64,000 nucleotides of DNA, taken from NCBI GenBank assembly GCA_900316235.1, contig ONCC01000003.1, positions 25,340 to 89,339 of the forward strand, given 5' to 3'. Positions 35,459-43,725 of the stretch are shown here, one piece after another. This DNA is from an uncultured Bacteroidales bacterium. GTDB taxonomy: Bacteria; Bacteroidota; Bacteroidia; Bacteroidales; P3. The stretch's first letter is position 1. Each line of letters starts with the position of its first letter. The notes beneath the pieces are model-generated. The model ran no database searches. It saw only the letters and a program-made list of their open reading frames with translations, and was not told the origin of the DNA. Both the position numbers and the translations under genes were made by a program.

Positions 35459-37221
35459 TGCAATCGTATTTGGTTTTGCACATACGCTGTGCCGCCACGG
35501 TAGGCGAGGCGCTCAGCCCGCAGCTTTTTGCGGGTGACGAAATAGTCGTATATAGCCTTGGCATCGGTGAGCTTGGGGCATTCGATGGCCACATGCACAC
35601 GAGGATGAGCGATGAGCCAGTCGGCCCAGGCGTCGAGCACCTGCTCACAGTGGCTGTCGAGGCGGCTGCCGGACAACAGGGCGACCTGAAGCGGCGCCAA
35701 AGTATCGTTCAGCTGGATGTCACGGTGCTTGGCCGACGAGAAATCCTTGCCGACATAGCAACCGATATGAGGCAGTTTCCCCTCTTCGGAGAATGTGAGA
35801 ACCTTGGGGGTGCGCTCAGGGAGCATGAAGATGGCGTGTCGCACACTGTCGCCACACACCCTTACCATGCAACGGTGCATGGCCTCAGGGCGGGCAGCGG
35901 GGTAAAGGTCGAAGATGAGGATATCCTTGCTACGCGACGAAGCCACACGTCCGGGGAAATAGGCGCGGGTGCCGTCGGCAGTAACTCCAAAGGAGAGTTC
36001 ATCACTCTCACTGTTGATGGGGAGACCGAGATTGGTAGGATGAGCCTCTCCGCCCTCGGCAAGGTCGATGAAATAGACATCATATCCGCCAAAGCCCTGC
36101 CATCCGTCGGAGACAAAATAGAGCGTGTGGCCGTCGGCATGGAGAAAAGGAGCCTTCTCGTTGCCTGGAGTATTAACACGGGAGCCGAGGTTCTCGGGAC
36201 GGCTCCAGTCGCCATTCTTCAGGCGGTGGCAGCGCCAGAGGTCGGTACCCCCCTGCCCTCCCTTGCGGTTGGAGGCAAAGTAGAGCCACTGGCCGTCGGC
36301 CGACACCGAGGGCTGCGACTCCCAGGTTTTGTCGCCATTAATACCATTGCCCATCTTTTCCACCGTCCACTTCCCGATTTCCTCTTCCCACTCAGCATGG
36401 TAGAGGTCGCAGTTGGCATAGACGCCAGCGTTGGTGATGCGCGAGAAAAAGAGCGTGTGTCCGTCGGCAGTGGCGGTGACACCACCCTCGGCGTCGCCCT
36501 GGTTAAACGGGGCAGGCATCTCGCGACCGGCACTGAAGGCGCTGTCCTTCCACTCACTATAAAAAAGTTTCCATACCTTCTTCTCGACATCAGAGGTGTA
36601 GAAGACGGTGCGGTCCTTACGGGCGGGCATCTCGCGGAGATAATAGCAGCGGTTCCCGTCAAGGGTGATGAACGGCAGGCTTTCGTTGTGTTTCGAGCTG
36701 ACACCACTGAGCACCACAGGGTCGAAAGGCGCCATATTGAGGACTGCCTCGCCCAGGAAACGCGACCAATGGAGGTAGGCCGAGGCCTCCTCATAGACGG
36801 CAGTCTGTGCTGCATCGTCGCAGTTGTTGGCCATGTGGAAATAGGTTTCGAACTCGGCGGTGGCCTCCTCATAGCGCTCGTCGGTATAATGAATCATCCC
36901 CATATAGTAGTGCGCCAAAGCATTGGGATACTGAGGACAGAGCTCGAGGCACTTGGTGAAATATTTGCGGATGCCCGCGATGTTGAAGCCGTTCTTCACC
37001 GAGGCAATGCCGAGCCAGAACTGGGGTTCTGCAGCCTTGGGATTGCGCTGAGCCACTCGGCGCAGCTGCTGCGACGCCTCGCGGTAGTGGTGATGATCCA
37101 TCTCTGTCAATGCCTGACGAAAGGTTCCCTCGTCAGCAGTTTTGATTTTCACACCGCAACTCTGCCCTGCCGCCAGTAGCGGCAGACACAACAGAAGCAT
37201 CAAGTGTGTCAGTCGGCGCAT
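35455..37221 (-). CDS. TPR + PD40 beta-propeller + degenerate OmpA-like protein
   Basis: The 588-residue envelope protein has a signal peptide (MRRLTHLMLLLCLPLLAAGQSC, possibly a lipoprotein with the Cys after GQS). TPR-like repeats (about 30-150) are followed by a WD40/PD40 propeller (about 170-430) with blades such as ESQPSVSADGQWLYFASNRK and EKAPFLHADGHTLYFVSDG. The end resembles an OmpA peptidoglycan-binding domain in layout (CPKLTDAKAIYDYFVTRKKLRAERL) but lacks the usual NxxLSxxRA pattern, so peptidoglycan binding is uncertain. Similar TPR-PD40-OmpA proteins are common in Bacteroidota and include gliding/T9SS-associated members. It abuts sufD without a gap and overlaps the exporter by 4 nt. 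Confidence 0.85.
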   Translation of the reverse strand: MRRLTHLMLLLCLPLLAAGQSCGVKIKTADEGTFRQALTEMDHHHYREASQQLRRVAQRNPKAAEPQFWLGIASVKNGFNIAGIRKYFTKCLELCPQYPNALAHYYMGMIHYTDERYEEATAEFETYFHMANNCDDAAQTAVYEEASAYLHWSRFLGEAVLNMAPFDPVVLSGVSSKHNESLPFITLDGNRCYYLREMPARKDRTVFYTSDVEKKVWKLFYSEWKDSAFSAGREMPAPFNQGDAEGGVTATADGHTLFFSRITNAGVYANCDLYHAEWEEEIGKWTVEKMGNGINGDKTWESQPSVSADGQWLYFASNRKGGQGGTDLWRCHRLKNGDWSRPENLGSRVNTPGNEKAPFLHADGHTLYFVSDGWQGFGGYDVYFIDLAEGGEAHPTNLGLPINSESDELSFGVTADGTRAYFPGRVASSRSKDILIFDLYPAARPEAMHRCMVRVCGDSVRHAIFMLPERTPKVLTFSEEGKLPHIGCYVGKDFSSAKHRDIQLNDTLAPLQVALLSGSRLDSHCEQVLDAWADWLIAHPRVHVAIECPKLTDAKAIYDYFVTRKKLRAERLAYRGGTAYVQNQIRLQ

Positions 37222-38151
37222 CTATAATTTGCTTGGGTCAATCTCGAAATGAGCGTCGGGGCCGTTGCAGGGGTTGTTGCAGGCAATGGCGCAGTCGGCG
37301 CAGGAGGTGAGCTCTCCGTGGAGGCGCTTCTTCACCATGTCGCCCACGGCATTGCGCAGGCTCTCGATGGCAATGCCGCGAATCACCTCGTCGCAGAAGG
37401 CATAGCTCAACATCGTCATGGCCGTGCGCTCGCTGATACCGCGGGTCATCAGGTAGAACTTGGCCTGCTCGTCGAGCTGTCCGATGGTGCTACCATGCGA
37501 GCATTTCACATCGTCGTTGTAAATCTCCAGGAAAGGGCGGGTGTCGACATGGGCCTTGTCGGTGAGTAGGATATTACGGTTGGTCATGTAGGCCTCGGTC
37601 TTCACGGCGCCGTCCTGCACGAGGACATGTCCGTTGAAGCGGGCACGGGCCGCATCATCGACGATACCCTTATACAGTTCGCGGCTGGTGCAATGGGGAT
37701 TGGCATGCTCGACGAAGATATAGTTGTCGCACTCCTGTTCGCGGTCGATGAGGTAGAGACCGTTGGCCTCGAGCTCGCAGCCTTCGCCTTTCATGCGGAC
37801 AACCACGTTGTTGCGCACATGGCCGCCGCCAAGGGTGACGGTACACATATTGAGGTGTGCGTCACGCTGCATCGTGATTTGAGCCTCGGTGAGGTGGCGC
37901 TGGGGAGTGTTGACACCCTGTAGACGGTAGAGCATCAGGCGGGCACCCTCCTCGACTTCAATGGCGAGGTTCTCTACGTCGGACATCACGGCATAGCCAG
38001 AAGACTCACGCAGCATGAACATCGGGGCATCGTCAGGGTTGCAGAGCACCAGGCGCATCTCCTCGCCACGCTTCACGCGGAGAGACTCTGCCAGAGCCTC
38101 ACAACGCCATTCGTCGCCCCATATCTTGGGTAGTTGGTCTTTCCTAATCAT
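37222..38151 (-). CDS. sufD: Fe-S cluster scaffold subunit SufD (short form with Cys-rich tail)
   Basis: The 309-residue protein matches the SufD/SufB beta-helix core: GGGHVRNNVVVRMKGEGCELEANGLYL, broken in two at about 108-134, then TNRNILLTDKAHVDTRPFLEIYNDDVKCSHGSTIGQLD over about 190-230, with the family's conserved Cys-Ser-His. SufD works with SufB and SufC to assemble clusters. Two oddities are visible. The N-terminal helical region is short compared with the roughly 430-450 residues usual for the family. The C-terminus carries C284-x2-C287-x3-C291-x3-C295, a ligand-like spacing. It overlaps sufC by 4 nt. sufB and sufS are not adjacent. Confidence 0.9.
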   Translation of the reverse strand: MIRKDQLPKIWGDEWRCEALAESLRVKRGEEMRLVLCNPDDAPMFMLRESSGYAVMSDVENLAIEVEEGARLMLYRLQGVNTPQRHLTEAQITMQRDAHLNMCTVTLGGGHVRNNVVVRMKGEGCELEANGLYLIDREQECDNYIFVEHANPHCTSRELYKGIVDDAARARFNGHVLVQDGAVKTEAYMTNRNILLTDKAHVDTRPFLEIYNDDVKCSHGSTIGQLDEQAKFYLMTRGISERTAMTMLSYAFCDEVIRGIAIESLRNAVGDMVKKRLHGELTSCADCAIACNNPCNGPDAHFEIDPSKL

Positions 38152-38906
38152 TTCTCCAGCTCCTCTTTAATCCAGTCATAGCCTTTCTCCTCGAGTTCGA
38201 GGGCCAGCTCCTTGGGGCCGGTCTTGACAATGCGACCTTCGTAGAGTACATGCACGAAGTCGGGCACTATGTAATCGAGCAAACGCTGATAGTGGGTGAT
38301 AACCACGGTGGCGTTATCCTTGCTTCGCAGCTGGTTGACACCACCAGCCACGATGCGCAAGGCGTCGATATCGAGACCCGAGTCGGTCTCGTCGAGGATG
38401 CTCAACGTGGGGTTGAGCATGGCCATCTGGAAAATCTCGTTTTTCTTCTTCTCGCCTCCACTGAATCCCTCGTTCACCGAACGGTTGGCCAAATTGGTGG
38501 TCATCTCCACCACCTTTTTCTTCTCTTCCATCAGTTTCAGGAACTCGCTGCCGCTCAAAGGATCGAGACCGTGGTACTTTCGCTGCTCGTTGACGGCGGT
38601 GCGCATGAAATTGGTGATGCTCACGCCCGGAATTTCCACGGGGTACTGGAAACCCAGGAAGAGTCCCTCGCAGGCGCGCTGGTCGACTGGCAGGTCGAGG
38701 ATATTCTTGTCCTTGAAGATAACCTCACCGGCAGTGACGGTATACTTGGGATTGCCGGCGATGACACCCGCCAAGGTACTCTTACCGTTGCCGTTGGGAC
38801 CCATGATGGCATGCACCTCGCCGCGGTTGATCTCGAGGTCCACACCCTTCAAAATCTCACGCTCGCCGATGCTGGCGTGCAAATTGCGTATCGAGAGTAG
38901 TGACAT
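38148..38906 (-). CDS. sufC: Fe-S assembly ATPase SufC
   Basis: The 252-residue ABC-type ATPase energises the SufBCD scaffold. It has LLSIRNLHASIGEREILKGV at the start, Walker A GPNGNGKSTLAG (about 36-47), signature FSGGEKKKNEIFQM (about 145-158, the SufC form) and Walker B LSILDETDSGLD (about 165-176). The open frame extends 13 codons upstream, but ATG 38906 gives the standard SufC N-terminus and lies downstream of a -7 box at 38969-38976. It is the first gene of an operon with sufD, the PD40/OmpA-like gene and the exporter. In most Bacteroidota sufB precedes sufC; here the upstream neighbour is a divergent unrelated gene. Confidence 0.95.
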   Translation of the reverse strand: MSLLSIRNLHASIGEREILKGVDLEINRGEVHAIMGPNGNGKSTLAGVIAGNPKYTVTAGEVIFKDKNILDLPVDQRACEGLFLGFQYPVEIPGVSITNFMRTAVNEQRKYHGLDPLSGSEFLKLMEEKKKVVEMTTNLANRSVNEGFSGGEKKKNEIFQMAMLNPTLSILDETDSGLDIDALRIVAGGVNQLRSKDNATVVITHYQRLLDYIVPDFVHVLYEGRIVKTGPKELALELEEKGYDWIKEELEK

Positions 38907-38968
38907 ATTTTTTACAATTATTTGATTACTATAATAATAAATCATTTGACCCTATGAGAGCCAATTAG

Positions 38969-38976
38969 CAAATATA
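38969..38976 (-). promoter_or_regulatory. -7 box of the sufC operon
   Basis: Minus-strand TATATTTG lies about 63 nt upstream of the sufC ATG at 38906. It shows that the operon starts at sufC and not at a lost sufB. Confidence 0.65.
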
Positions 38977-39064
38977 CAAAAAAAAATGAAATGCGCACCC
39001 CTTTCCAACAACTTTCCACCAAGCCCTACCAAGAAGTTTTTTTGGTGGGGTGCATTTTTTTTCG

Positions 39065-39072
39065 TAATTTTG
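39065..39072 (+). promoter_or_regulatory. -7 box of the SAM hydroxide adenosyltransferase gene
   Basis: TAATTTTG followed by CAGCC lies 10 nt before the ATG at 39083, predicting a leader of only about 5 nt. Confidence 0.6.
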
Positions 39073-39082
39073 CAGCCGATTC

Positions 39083-39874
39083 ATGAAGACACCGATAGTG
39101 ACACTGACCACCGACTGGGGCACCCAGGGATTCTTCGCCGGCATGGTGAAGGGGGTACTCATGAATATGGTGGAAGGTATTCAGGTGGTGGATATTACGC
39201 ATGGGATAGAACCCTTCAACATCATGGCGGCAACTTTCGTAGTGAAGCATGCCTGCCTGGGTTTCCCCGCCGGCACAGTACACATCATCGACGTGGCCTC
39301 GAGCCAAACGGAGGAGCATCCCTTCGTGGTGGTGAAGGCCAAAGGGCAGTTCTTCATCTGCTGCGACAACGGATTGCCGGCGATGGCCTTCGGCGAAGAC
39401 ATCGAGGATATCAGTCGCATCCCCGTGCAAGAGAACGGCGTGTACAACTTCGTGGCCTACACCCTTTTCGCCCGTGTGGCGGCAATGCTGCTGAACGGCG
39501 CCACAATGCGCGACATCGGACCGCACCACGAAGGACTGATGCAACGCCGGCTGGTGGGATGGATGCCCCAGGGTGACGCCTATCGCATCTACATTCATTA
39601 TATTGACAACTACGGCAATGCCTATCTCGGCATGAGTTACAAAGAATTCTCGGAATTACGACAAGGGCGCCCGTTCTCGATGACGGTGCGCGACCAAGAG
39701 GTCAACGAGGTGATGGCCTCCTACTGGCAGCAACACGAGCGCAGCGACCCACGGCGCAAACTACGCCTGACGGTGTCGGCCACCGGCATGCTGGAACTGG
39801 CTGTCAAAGAGAGCTCCTTCACACAGCTCATGGGACTGAAAGCCAACGATTCGGTACTGTTAAGATTTAAATAA
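39083..39874 (+). CDS. S-adenosyl-L-methionine hydroxide adenosyltransferase (DUF62)
   Basis: The 263-residue cytosolic enzyme of the DUF62/SAM hydroxide adenosyltransferase family cleaves S-adenosylmethionine to adenosine and methionine with a hydroxide nucleophile. The N-terminal domain shows IVTLTTDWGTQGFFAGMVKG (about 5-24) with the conserved Asp, DITHGIEPFN (about 38-47), the GTVHIIDV strand, and FFICCDNGLPAMAF. The C-terminal barrel contains YIDNYGNAYL (about 175-184). Length is standard. It stands alone with its own near-leaderless promoter and a strong bidirectional terminator shared with the convergent DUF3078 gene. Confidence 0.9.
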   Translation: MKTPIVTLTTDWGTQGFFAGMVKGVLMNMVEGIQVVDITHGIEPFNIMAATFVVKHACLGFPAGTVHIIDVASSQTEEHPFVVVKAKGQFFICCDNGLPAMAFGEDIEDISRIPVQENGVYNFVAYTLFARVAAMLLNGATMRDIGPHHEGLMQRRLVGWMPQGDAYRIYIHYIDNYGNAYLGMSYKEFSELRQGRPFSMTVRDQEVNEVMASYWQQHERSDPRRKLRLTVSATGMLELAVKESSFTQLMGLKANDSVLLRFK

Positions 39875-39903
39875 AAAAAGGCCGGCGAACGCCGGCCTTT
39901 TTT
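39873..39903. terminator. Bidirectional terminator between convergent genes
   Basis: The 14-bp stem AAAAAAAGGCCGGC / GCCGGCCTTTTTTT has loop GAAC. A and T runs on the two sides make it work for both the DUF62 gene and the DUF3078 gene. Confidence 0.92.
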
Positions 39904-39905
39904 AT

Positions 39906-41009
39906 TCATTTCTTATCTCCTGGTGTCTTCCACGAGAAGAAGACCTGAAGGCCTGCCGTCTGGTAGACCTGTAGGTGTCCCCAACGGCCCATGCCGCTGA
40001 AGTCGGTGTCCCATTTGAGGTTGAGGGAGAAGTTGAGAGCGAGATGCGTAGAGAAACGGTAGTCGAGCTTAACCTCGAGATCCATATCGGTCTCGAAGAC
40101 ACGACGCTGGAACCAGTTGTAGCTGGCGAGGTCACTCCACGTCTCGTCGGCGCCCAACTTATATTCACAGTCAACGGGCTGGGCAAGGGTGCCATCGGCA
40201 AGTTGGGAAACCTCGTCCCAGGCCATCAGTTTCGGCTTCTTGTAATCATAGAAGAGCTCAAAACGGGCATAGAAATCAAGGCTGGGAAGGAGGTCTTTCT
40301 TGAGATACTGGGCCTTGACATAGCTACCAAGGGCGAAGTAGGCGTGGGTATGGGTGCGGTTGGGATTGAGGGTGCCGTCGCTCTGATAGAAGTCCTTATC
40401 TTGGATGACACCATAGGTATAGCCGCTATCAATGAGGTCGTTGTTGAAGTCGAAGGTGGTCTTTCCGGTCAAGAAAGAGAGGGATACCGACCAGTCGGGT
40501 CTCTTGTATTCAAAGGAGAGTGCCGTAGTGAGATAGGCGGGGGCGAAGAAGGAAGAAACCAACTTACCATCATTGTCGCCAGCACCAGAATACTCATAGC
40601 CGGGGGCAAACTGGGTCTTGAGGTTGGCAGTGAAACTGGCGCCCCAATCCTTATAGGCCTTCCAACTGAGGGCCGAGGTGAGGTCAATCTTGTCGAGGCT
40701 CTTGCGACGGCTCTCGAACCTACCACCCTTGGCGGAGTTGTCGAGATCCTGCCAAGCATGGCCAAAACCGAGATCGACAATATTGTCCCACACGTAGCGT
40801 GTGTGGGTGTACTTGTAGTTTCCAAAGAAAATCATGTTGAGGTCGAGTTGCGAGGTACCAGTGGAGGACCAGTTGTTGAACATCGACTCACTGAACTTGA
40901 GGGCGGGGTTCGTAAGGGTTGACCAGGAGCCTTTCGGCGCGTCATCCTGAGCAGTGGCAGGAAGGACAGCCATCAGAACGGCCGTGCATAAAACATAAAA
41001 ACGTTTCAT
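39906..41009 (-). CDS. DUF3078 outer-membrane beta-barrel protein
   Basis: The 367-residue protein has a signal peptide (MKRFYVLCTAVLMAVLPATAQ). The body has alternating strands typical of a Bacteroidota outer-membrane barrel. It carries DUF3078 features: LKFSESMFNNWSSTGTSQLD near the start, DLGFGHAWQDLDNSAKGGRF, and FSLNLKWDTDFSGMGRWGHL before the terminal strand QVFFSWKTPG. The molecular function of the family is unknown. It follows recX with an ATGA overlap and ends at the shared bidirectional terminator. Confidence 0.88.
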   Translation of the reverse strand: MKRFYVLCTAVLMAVLPATAQDDAPKGSWSTLTNPALKFSESMFNNWSSTGTSQLDLNMIFFGNYKYTHTRYVWDNIVDLGFGHAWQDLDNSAKGGRFESRRKSLDKIDLTSALSWKAYKDWGASFTANLKTQFAPGYEYSGAGDNDGKLVSSFFAPAYLTTALSFEYKRPDWSVSLSFLTGKTTFDFNNDLIDSGYTYGVIQDKDFYQSDGTLNPNRTHTHAYFALGSYVKAQYLKKDLLPSLDFYARFELFYDYKKPKLMAWDEVSQLADGTLAQPVDCEYKLGADETWSDLASYNWFQRRVFETDMDLEVKLDYRFSTHLALNFSLNLKWDTDFSGMGRWGHLQVYQTAGLQVFFSWKTPGDKK

Positions 41010-41494
41010 TGGTTTACGATATTGGTTATTACTTGATTAATTTCCGAGAGAAGAAAACCGCGGGAGACGAGGAAGGCTGTGAGTTTTTGACGGAGTAGGA
41101 ATTCGTCGTCGAAGTGGGATTGAAGTTCGCCGTACTTATGGTTGGCCACTTCGGCAAGGACGGCCATATAGGCTTCTTCGCCGATGGCGGCCATACCGCT
41201 GTCCACAGCGGCCCGCGGCAGGTGCTTCAGACGAAGCTGGTAGAGCACCTTCTGACGTCCCCAATGTTGATGAAGAATCTTGCTCTCACAATAGGCTCGG
41301 GCATAACGCTCGTCATCGAGATAGCGCTCCTCGTAGAGCTTGGCAACCACAGCATCCGAGAGATCGGGCGACGCACCCCACGTCACAAGTTTCTGACGCA
41401 CTGCATCCTCACACTGTTCGGCTCGAGCACAATAGTTACGGGCTCGGTCAAGCAAAGTGCGGAAGGGGTCGCTGTCGTGGGTCTTGTCTTTCAT
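41006..41494 (-). CDS. recX: RecX-family regulatory protein
   Basis: The 162-residue protein has the RecX three-helix repeats: LLDRARNYCARAEQCEDAVRQKL, then LYEERYLDDERYARAYCESKI with the family hallmark YLDDERYA, and a C-terminal LTAFLVSRGFLLSEINQVI. RecX modulates RecA filaments. The frame is open to 41614, but a -7 box at 41519-41526 lies inside that extension and the ATG at 41494 is the first start after it. I therefore use the shorter form. The stop overlaps the DUF3078 start by 4 nt. recA is not nearby. Confidence 0.88.
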   Translation of the reverse strand: MKDKTHDSDPFRTLLDRARNYCARAEQCEDAVRQKLVTWGASPDLSDAVVAKLYEERYLDDERYARAYCESKILHQHWGRQKVLYQLRLKHLPRAAVDSGMAAIGEEAYMAVLAEVANHKYGELQSHFDDEFLLRQKLTAFLVSRGFLLSEINQVITNIVNQ

Positions 41495-41518
41495 GGTCTC
41501 CAAGGAATTTTTCGGGTG

Positions 41519-41526
41519 CAAAATTA
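41519..41526 (-). promoter_or_regulatory. -7 box of recX
   Basis: Minus-strand TAATTTTG followed by CACCC lies 25 nt upstream of ATG 41494. It excludes the longer recX open frame. Confidence 0.65.
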
Positions 41527-41578
41527 CAACTTTTTTTTGAATCGGGTGTAATGATTTTGTCATATCAATTTTTTTTTG

Positions 41579-41586
41579 TACTTTTG
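41579..41586 (+). promoter_or_regulatory. -7 box of the GT5-like gene operon
   Basis: TACTTTTG followed by CATTTGG lies 27 nt upstream of ATG 41613. It is divergent from the recX promoter, about 53 bases away. Confidence 0.65.
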
Positions 41587-41612
41587 CATTTGGTACATTA
41601 TATAATAAAGTC

Positions 41613-42440
41613 ATGGCAAAAGGTAGAATATTATTTGTAAATCAGGAGATTGCGCCTTTTTCACCAGAAAACGAACAAAGTTTGTTTGGCCGCTATTTGC
41701 CTGCCAAAACACAGGAAATAGGAAGGGAGATACGAGTCTTTATGCCAAAATTCTGTGAAGTCAACGACCGGAAACATCAGCTTCACGAGGTAATTCGTCT
41801 TTCGGGCATGAACCTCATCGTGAACAACTGCGACCACCAGTTGATTATCAAGGTAGGCTCCATTCCGACAGCCCGCATGCAGGTCTATTTCATCGACAAC
41901 GAGGAGTATTTCATCAACAGCAAAGAACTACTCAACGAGAAGAAGCGACCTTTCCCCGACACTGACGAGCGCCTGCTCTTCTTCGGCCGCGGGACACTGG
42001 AGGCCGTACGCAAATTGGCCTGGCAACCCCACTTGATTCATTTTACTGGCTGGTTCGCCTCGATGATACCGTTCTACCTACGCCGTATCAACAAGGAGAA
42101 TGCTTTCTTCAGTGGCACCAAGATGGTCATTACCCTGATGGATGACCACTTTGTCGGGCCCATCGGTGGCGACCTGGAGCGCAAGATGAAGACCGACGGT
42201 GCCACCGCCAAAGATCTGCGTCTCTATGGTCAGACCGACTACCTTGGCCTGATGAAATCTGCCATCACCTACTCCCAGGGCGTGGTCATCGGTTCACCCA
42301 ACGCCGACCCCGAACTCGTGGCCTTCGCCAAGGAAAACAAACGCAACGTGCTGGACTATACCGAAGACCGCGACGAGTTCTATGCACGCATCAATAAATT
42401 CTACGACACTATCGTGGGAAGCAGCAAAATGGAGAGCTAA
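41613..42440 (+). CDS. Short glycogen/starch-synthase-like protein (GT5 N-terminal half only)
   Basis: The 275-residue protein matches the N-terminal Rossmann half of GT5 glycogen synthases: GRILFVNQEIAPFSPENEQS at the start, FMPKFCEVNDRKHQLHEVIR, and LAWQPHLIHFTGWFASMIPFY in the donor-side region. It ends where the C-terminal nucleotide-sugar domain would start, so ADP-glucose binding is incomplete. Stand-alone short forms of this kind occur widely in Bacteroidota beside DUF4270, as here, so it is unlikely to be a local truncation. Whether it is enzymatically active is unknown. It has its own promoter, and the DUF4270 gene begins 18 nt after its stop. Confidence 0.85.
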   Translation: MAKGRILFVNQEIAPFSPENEQSLFGRYLPAKTQEIGREIRVFMPKFCEVNDRKHQLHEVIRLSGMNLIVNNCDHQLIIKVGSIPTARMQVYFIDNEEYFINSKELLNEKKRPFPDTDERLLFFGRGTLEAVRKLAWQPHLIHFTGWFASMIPFYLRRINKENAFFSGTKMVITLMDDHFVGPIGGDLERKMKTDGATAKDLRLYGQTDYLGLMKSAITYSQGVVIGSPNADPELVAFAKENKRNVLDYTEDRDEFYARINKFYDTIVGSSKMES

Positions 42441-42458
42441 ACAAGGAGAGTACAATAG

Positions 42459-43712
42459 ATGAAGAGATTAATTAGTTTGGCCATCGTGCTGGGAATGATG
42501 ATTTCCCTGATGACCTCTTGTGTGGACGAGGAATCGGAACTGGGACTGAGCCTGGTGGACACCACAATGCTTTACAACGGTAAAGCCGACACACTCTATG
42601 CCGACAATGCCTGGACAGAATATGAAGACTCGCTGCTGACGAGCAACTACTCCTTCGGCATCATAGGTAACTACACAGACCCCACCTTCGGGAAGGTGAG
42701 CTCGGAACTCTACACCCAGATAGCACTTCCCTCCAACGCCAATAACATCTCGCTGGACAGCTCGCTGATAATTGACTCGGTGATTCTCACCTTGACCAAG
42801 AGCCAACTCTTCCCCGATACAGGACGGGTGTATAACTTCCATTTCGAGGTGAAGCAGCTGGCCGAGGCATTGATAAGCGACACACAGTTCTATGCCGAAA
42901 GCACGCTACCCGTGGACGAGAACGCAGTGTTCTTCGATGGCAATGTCAGAGTCAGCAACAGAGATACCACCATCCGCCTTGTGTTGGACACCAGCATCTA
43001 TTCGGTACTCCACCAGACAGCAACAGCCGAGGAGTTCATCAAGAATACCAAGGGCCTTAGGGTCAAAATCACCACTGCCGGAGACGAAGGCCTGGTTAGC
43101 ATCGACTTCTCGTCGTCAAAGACTTGCTTACGCGCCTTCTACCACTACCAGTACGGCACTACAACCACCCAAGGCTACTACACCTTCCTGATGGGCGCAG
43201 GAACCTCGCACTTCACCCACTTTGAGCACAGTTACAGCGGCACCCCCTTTGCTAGTGGCAACAAGATCTCCGGAGCCATGAGGCTCTACCTCGAGCCATT
43301 GGCCGGACAACGCATACGCATGAGCTTCGACAACGGCATCCAGGCGTTCAGCAAAGCCCATCCGATGGCAGTCATCCAGCATGCCGAATTGATTATGCCT
43401 TTGGCTCCCGAATCGCCGTTGCTGAAACCCGACCAGATTCTCACTCTGGGAAAACAAGCCGACAATAGTGATGTCTACATCGACGACCTCATCGATCTCC
43501 ACACGCTGAGTGGGTATGACGGAACCTATCACGAGGACGGCAATTATTACCGTATGCGCATAACACAACATGTGCAGGGACTTCTGCGCGAGGGCAAAGA
43601 CCGCGGTATACTGCTACTGCTCAACTCTCGCCGCCATGCGGCACAACGTGCCATCTTCAACGGCATCAACACCACCAACCGACCCAAAATAGCCATTGTC
43701 TACACCGAATAA
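42459..43712 (+). CDS. DUF4270 lipoprotein
   Basis: The 417-residue protein has a type II signal peptide with lipobox LMTSC, followed by DEESELGLSLVD. Features of the DUF4270 family are visible: NYSFGIIGNYTDPTFGKVSSELYTQIALPS spread over about 70-99 (FG, TQ), SLIIDSVILTLTKSQLFPDT, and a C-terminal LLLLNSRRHAAQRAIFNGINT followed by RPKIAIVYTE. The fold is all-beta. The function is unknown. Its pairing with the short GT5 gene is a recurring Bacteroidota arrangement. The MORN gene follows after 13 nt. Confidence 0.88.
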   Translation: MKRLISLAIVLGMMISLMTSCVDEESELGLSLVDTTMLYNGKADTLYADNAWTEYEDSLLTSNYSFGIIGNYTDPTFGKVSSELYTQIALPSNANNISLDSSLIIDSVILTLTKSQLFPDTGRVYNFHFEVKQLAEALISDTQFYAESTLPVDENAVFFDGNVRVSNRDTTIRLVLDTSIYSVLHQTATAEEFIKNTKGLRVKITTAGDEGLVSIDFSSSKTCLRAFYHYQYGTTTTQGYYTFLMGAGTSHFTHFEHSYSGTPFASGNKISGAMRLYLEPLAGQRIRMSFDNGIQAFSKAHPMAVIQHAELIMPLAPESPLLKPDQILTLGKQADNSDVYIDDLIDLHTLSGYDGTYHEDGNYYRMRITQHVQGLLREGKDRGILLLLNSRRHAAQRAIFNGINTTNRPKIAIVYTE

Positions 43713-43725
43713 AATCTCACAAGCC

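Noticed and set aside
35458..37179. 573-codon open frame opposite the PD40/OmpA-like gene
   Set aside because: The minus-strand protein has a signal peptide, TPRs and propeller blades and fits the operon. The plus-strand frame has none of these.
41613..42440. Truncated, dead glycogen synthase
   Set aside because: The same short form beside DUF4270 is common in Bacteroidota, so it is more likely a distinct family member than local decay.
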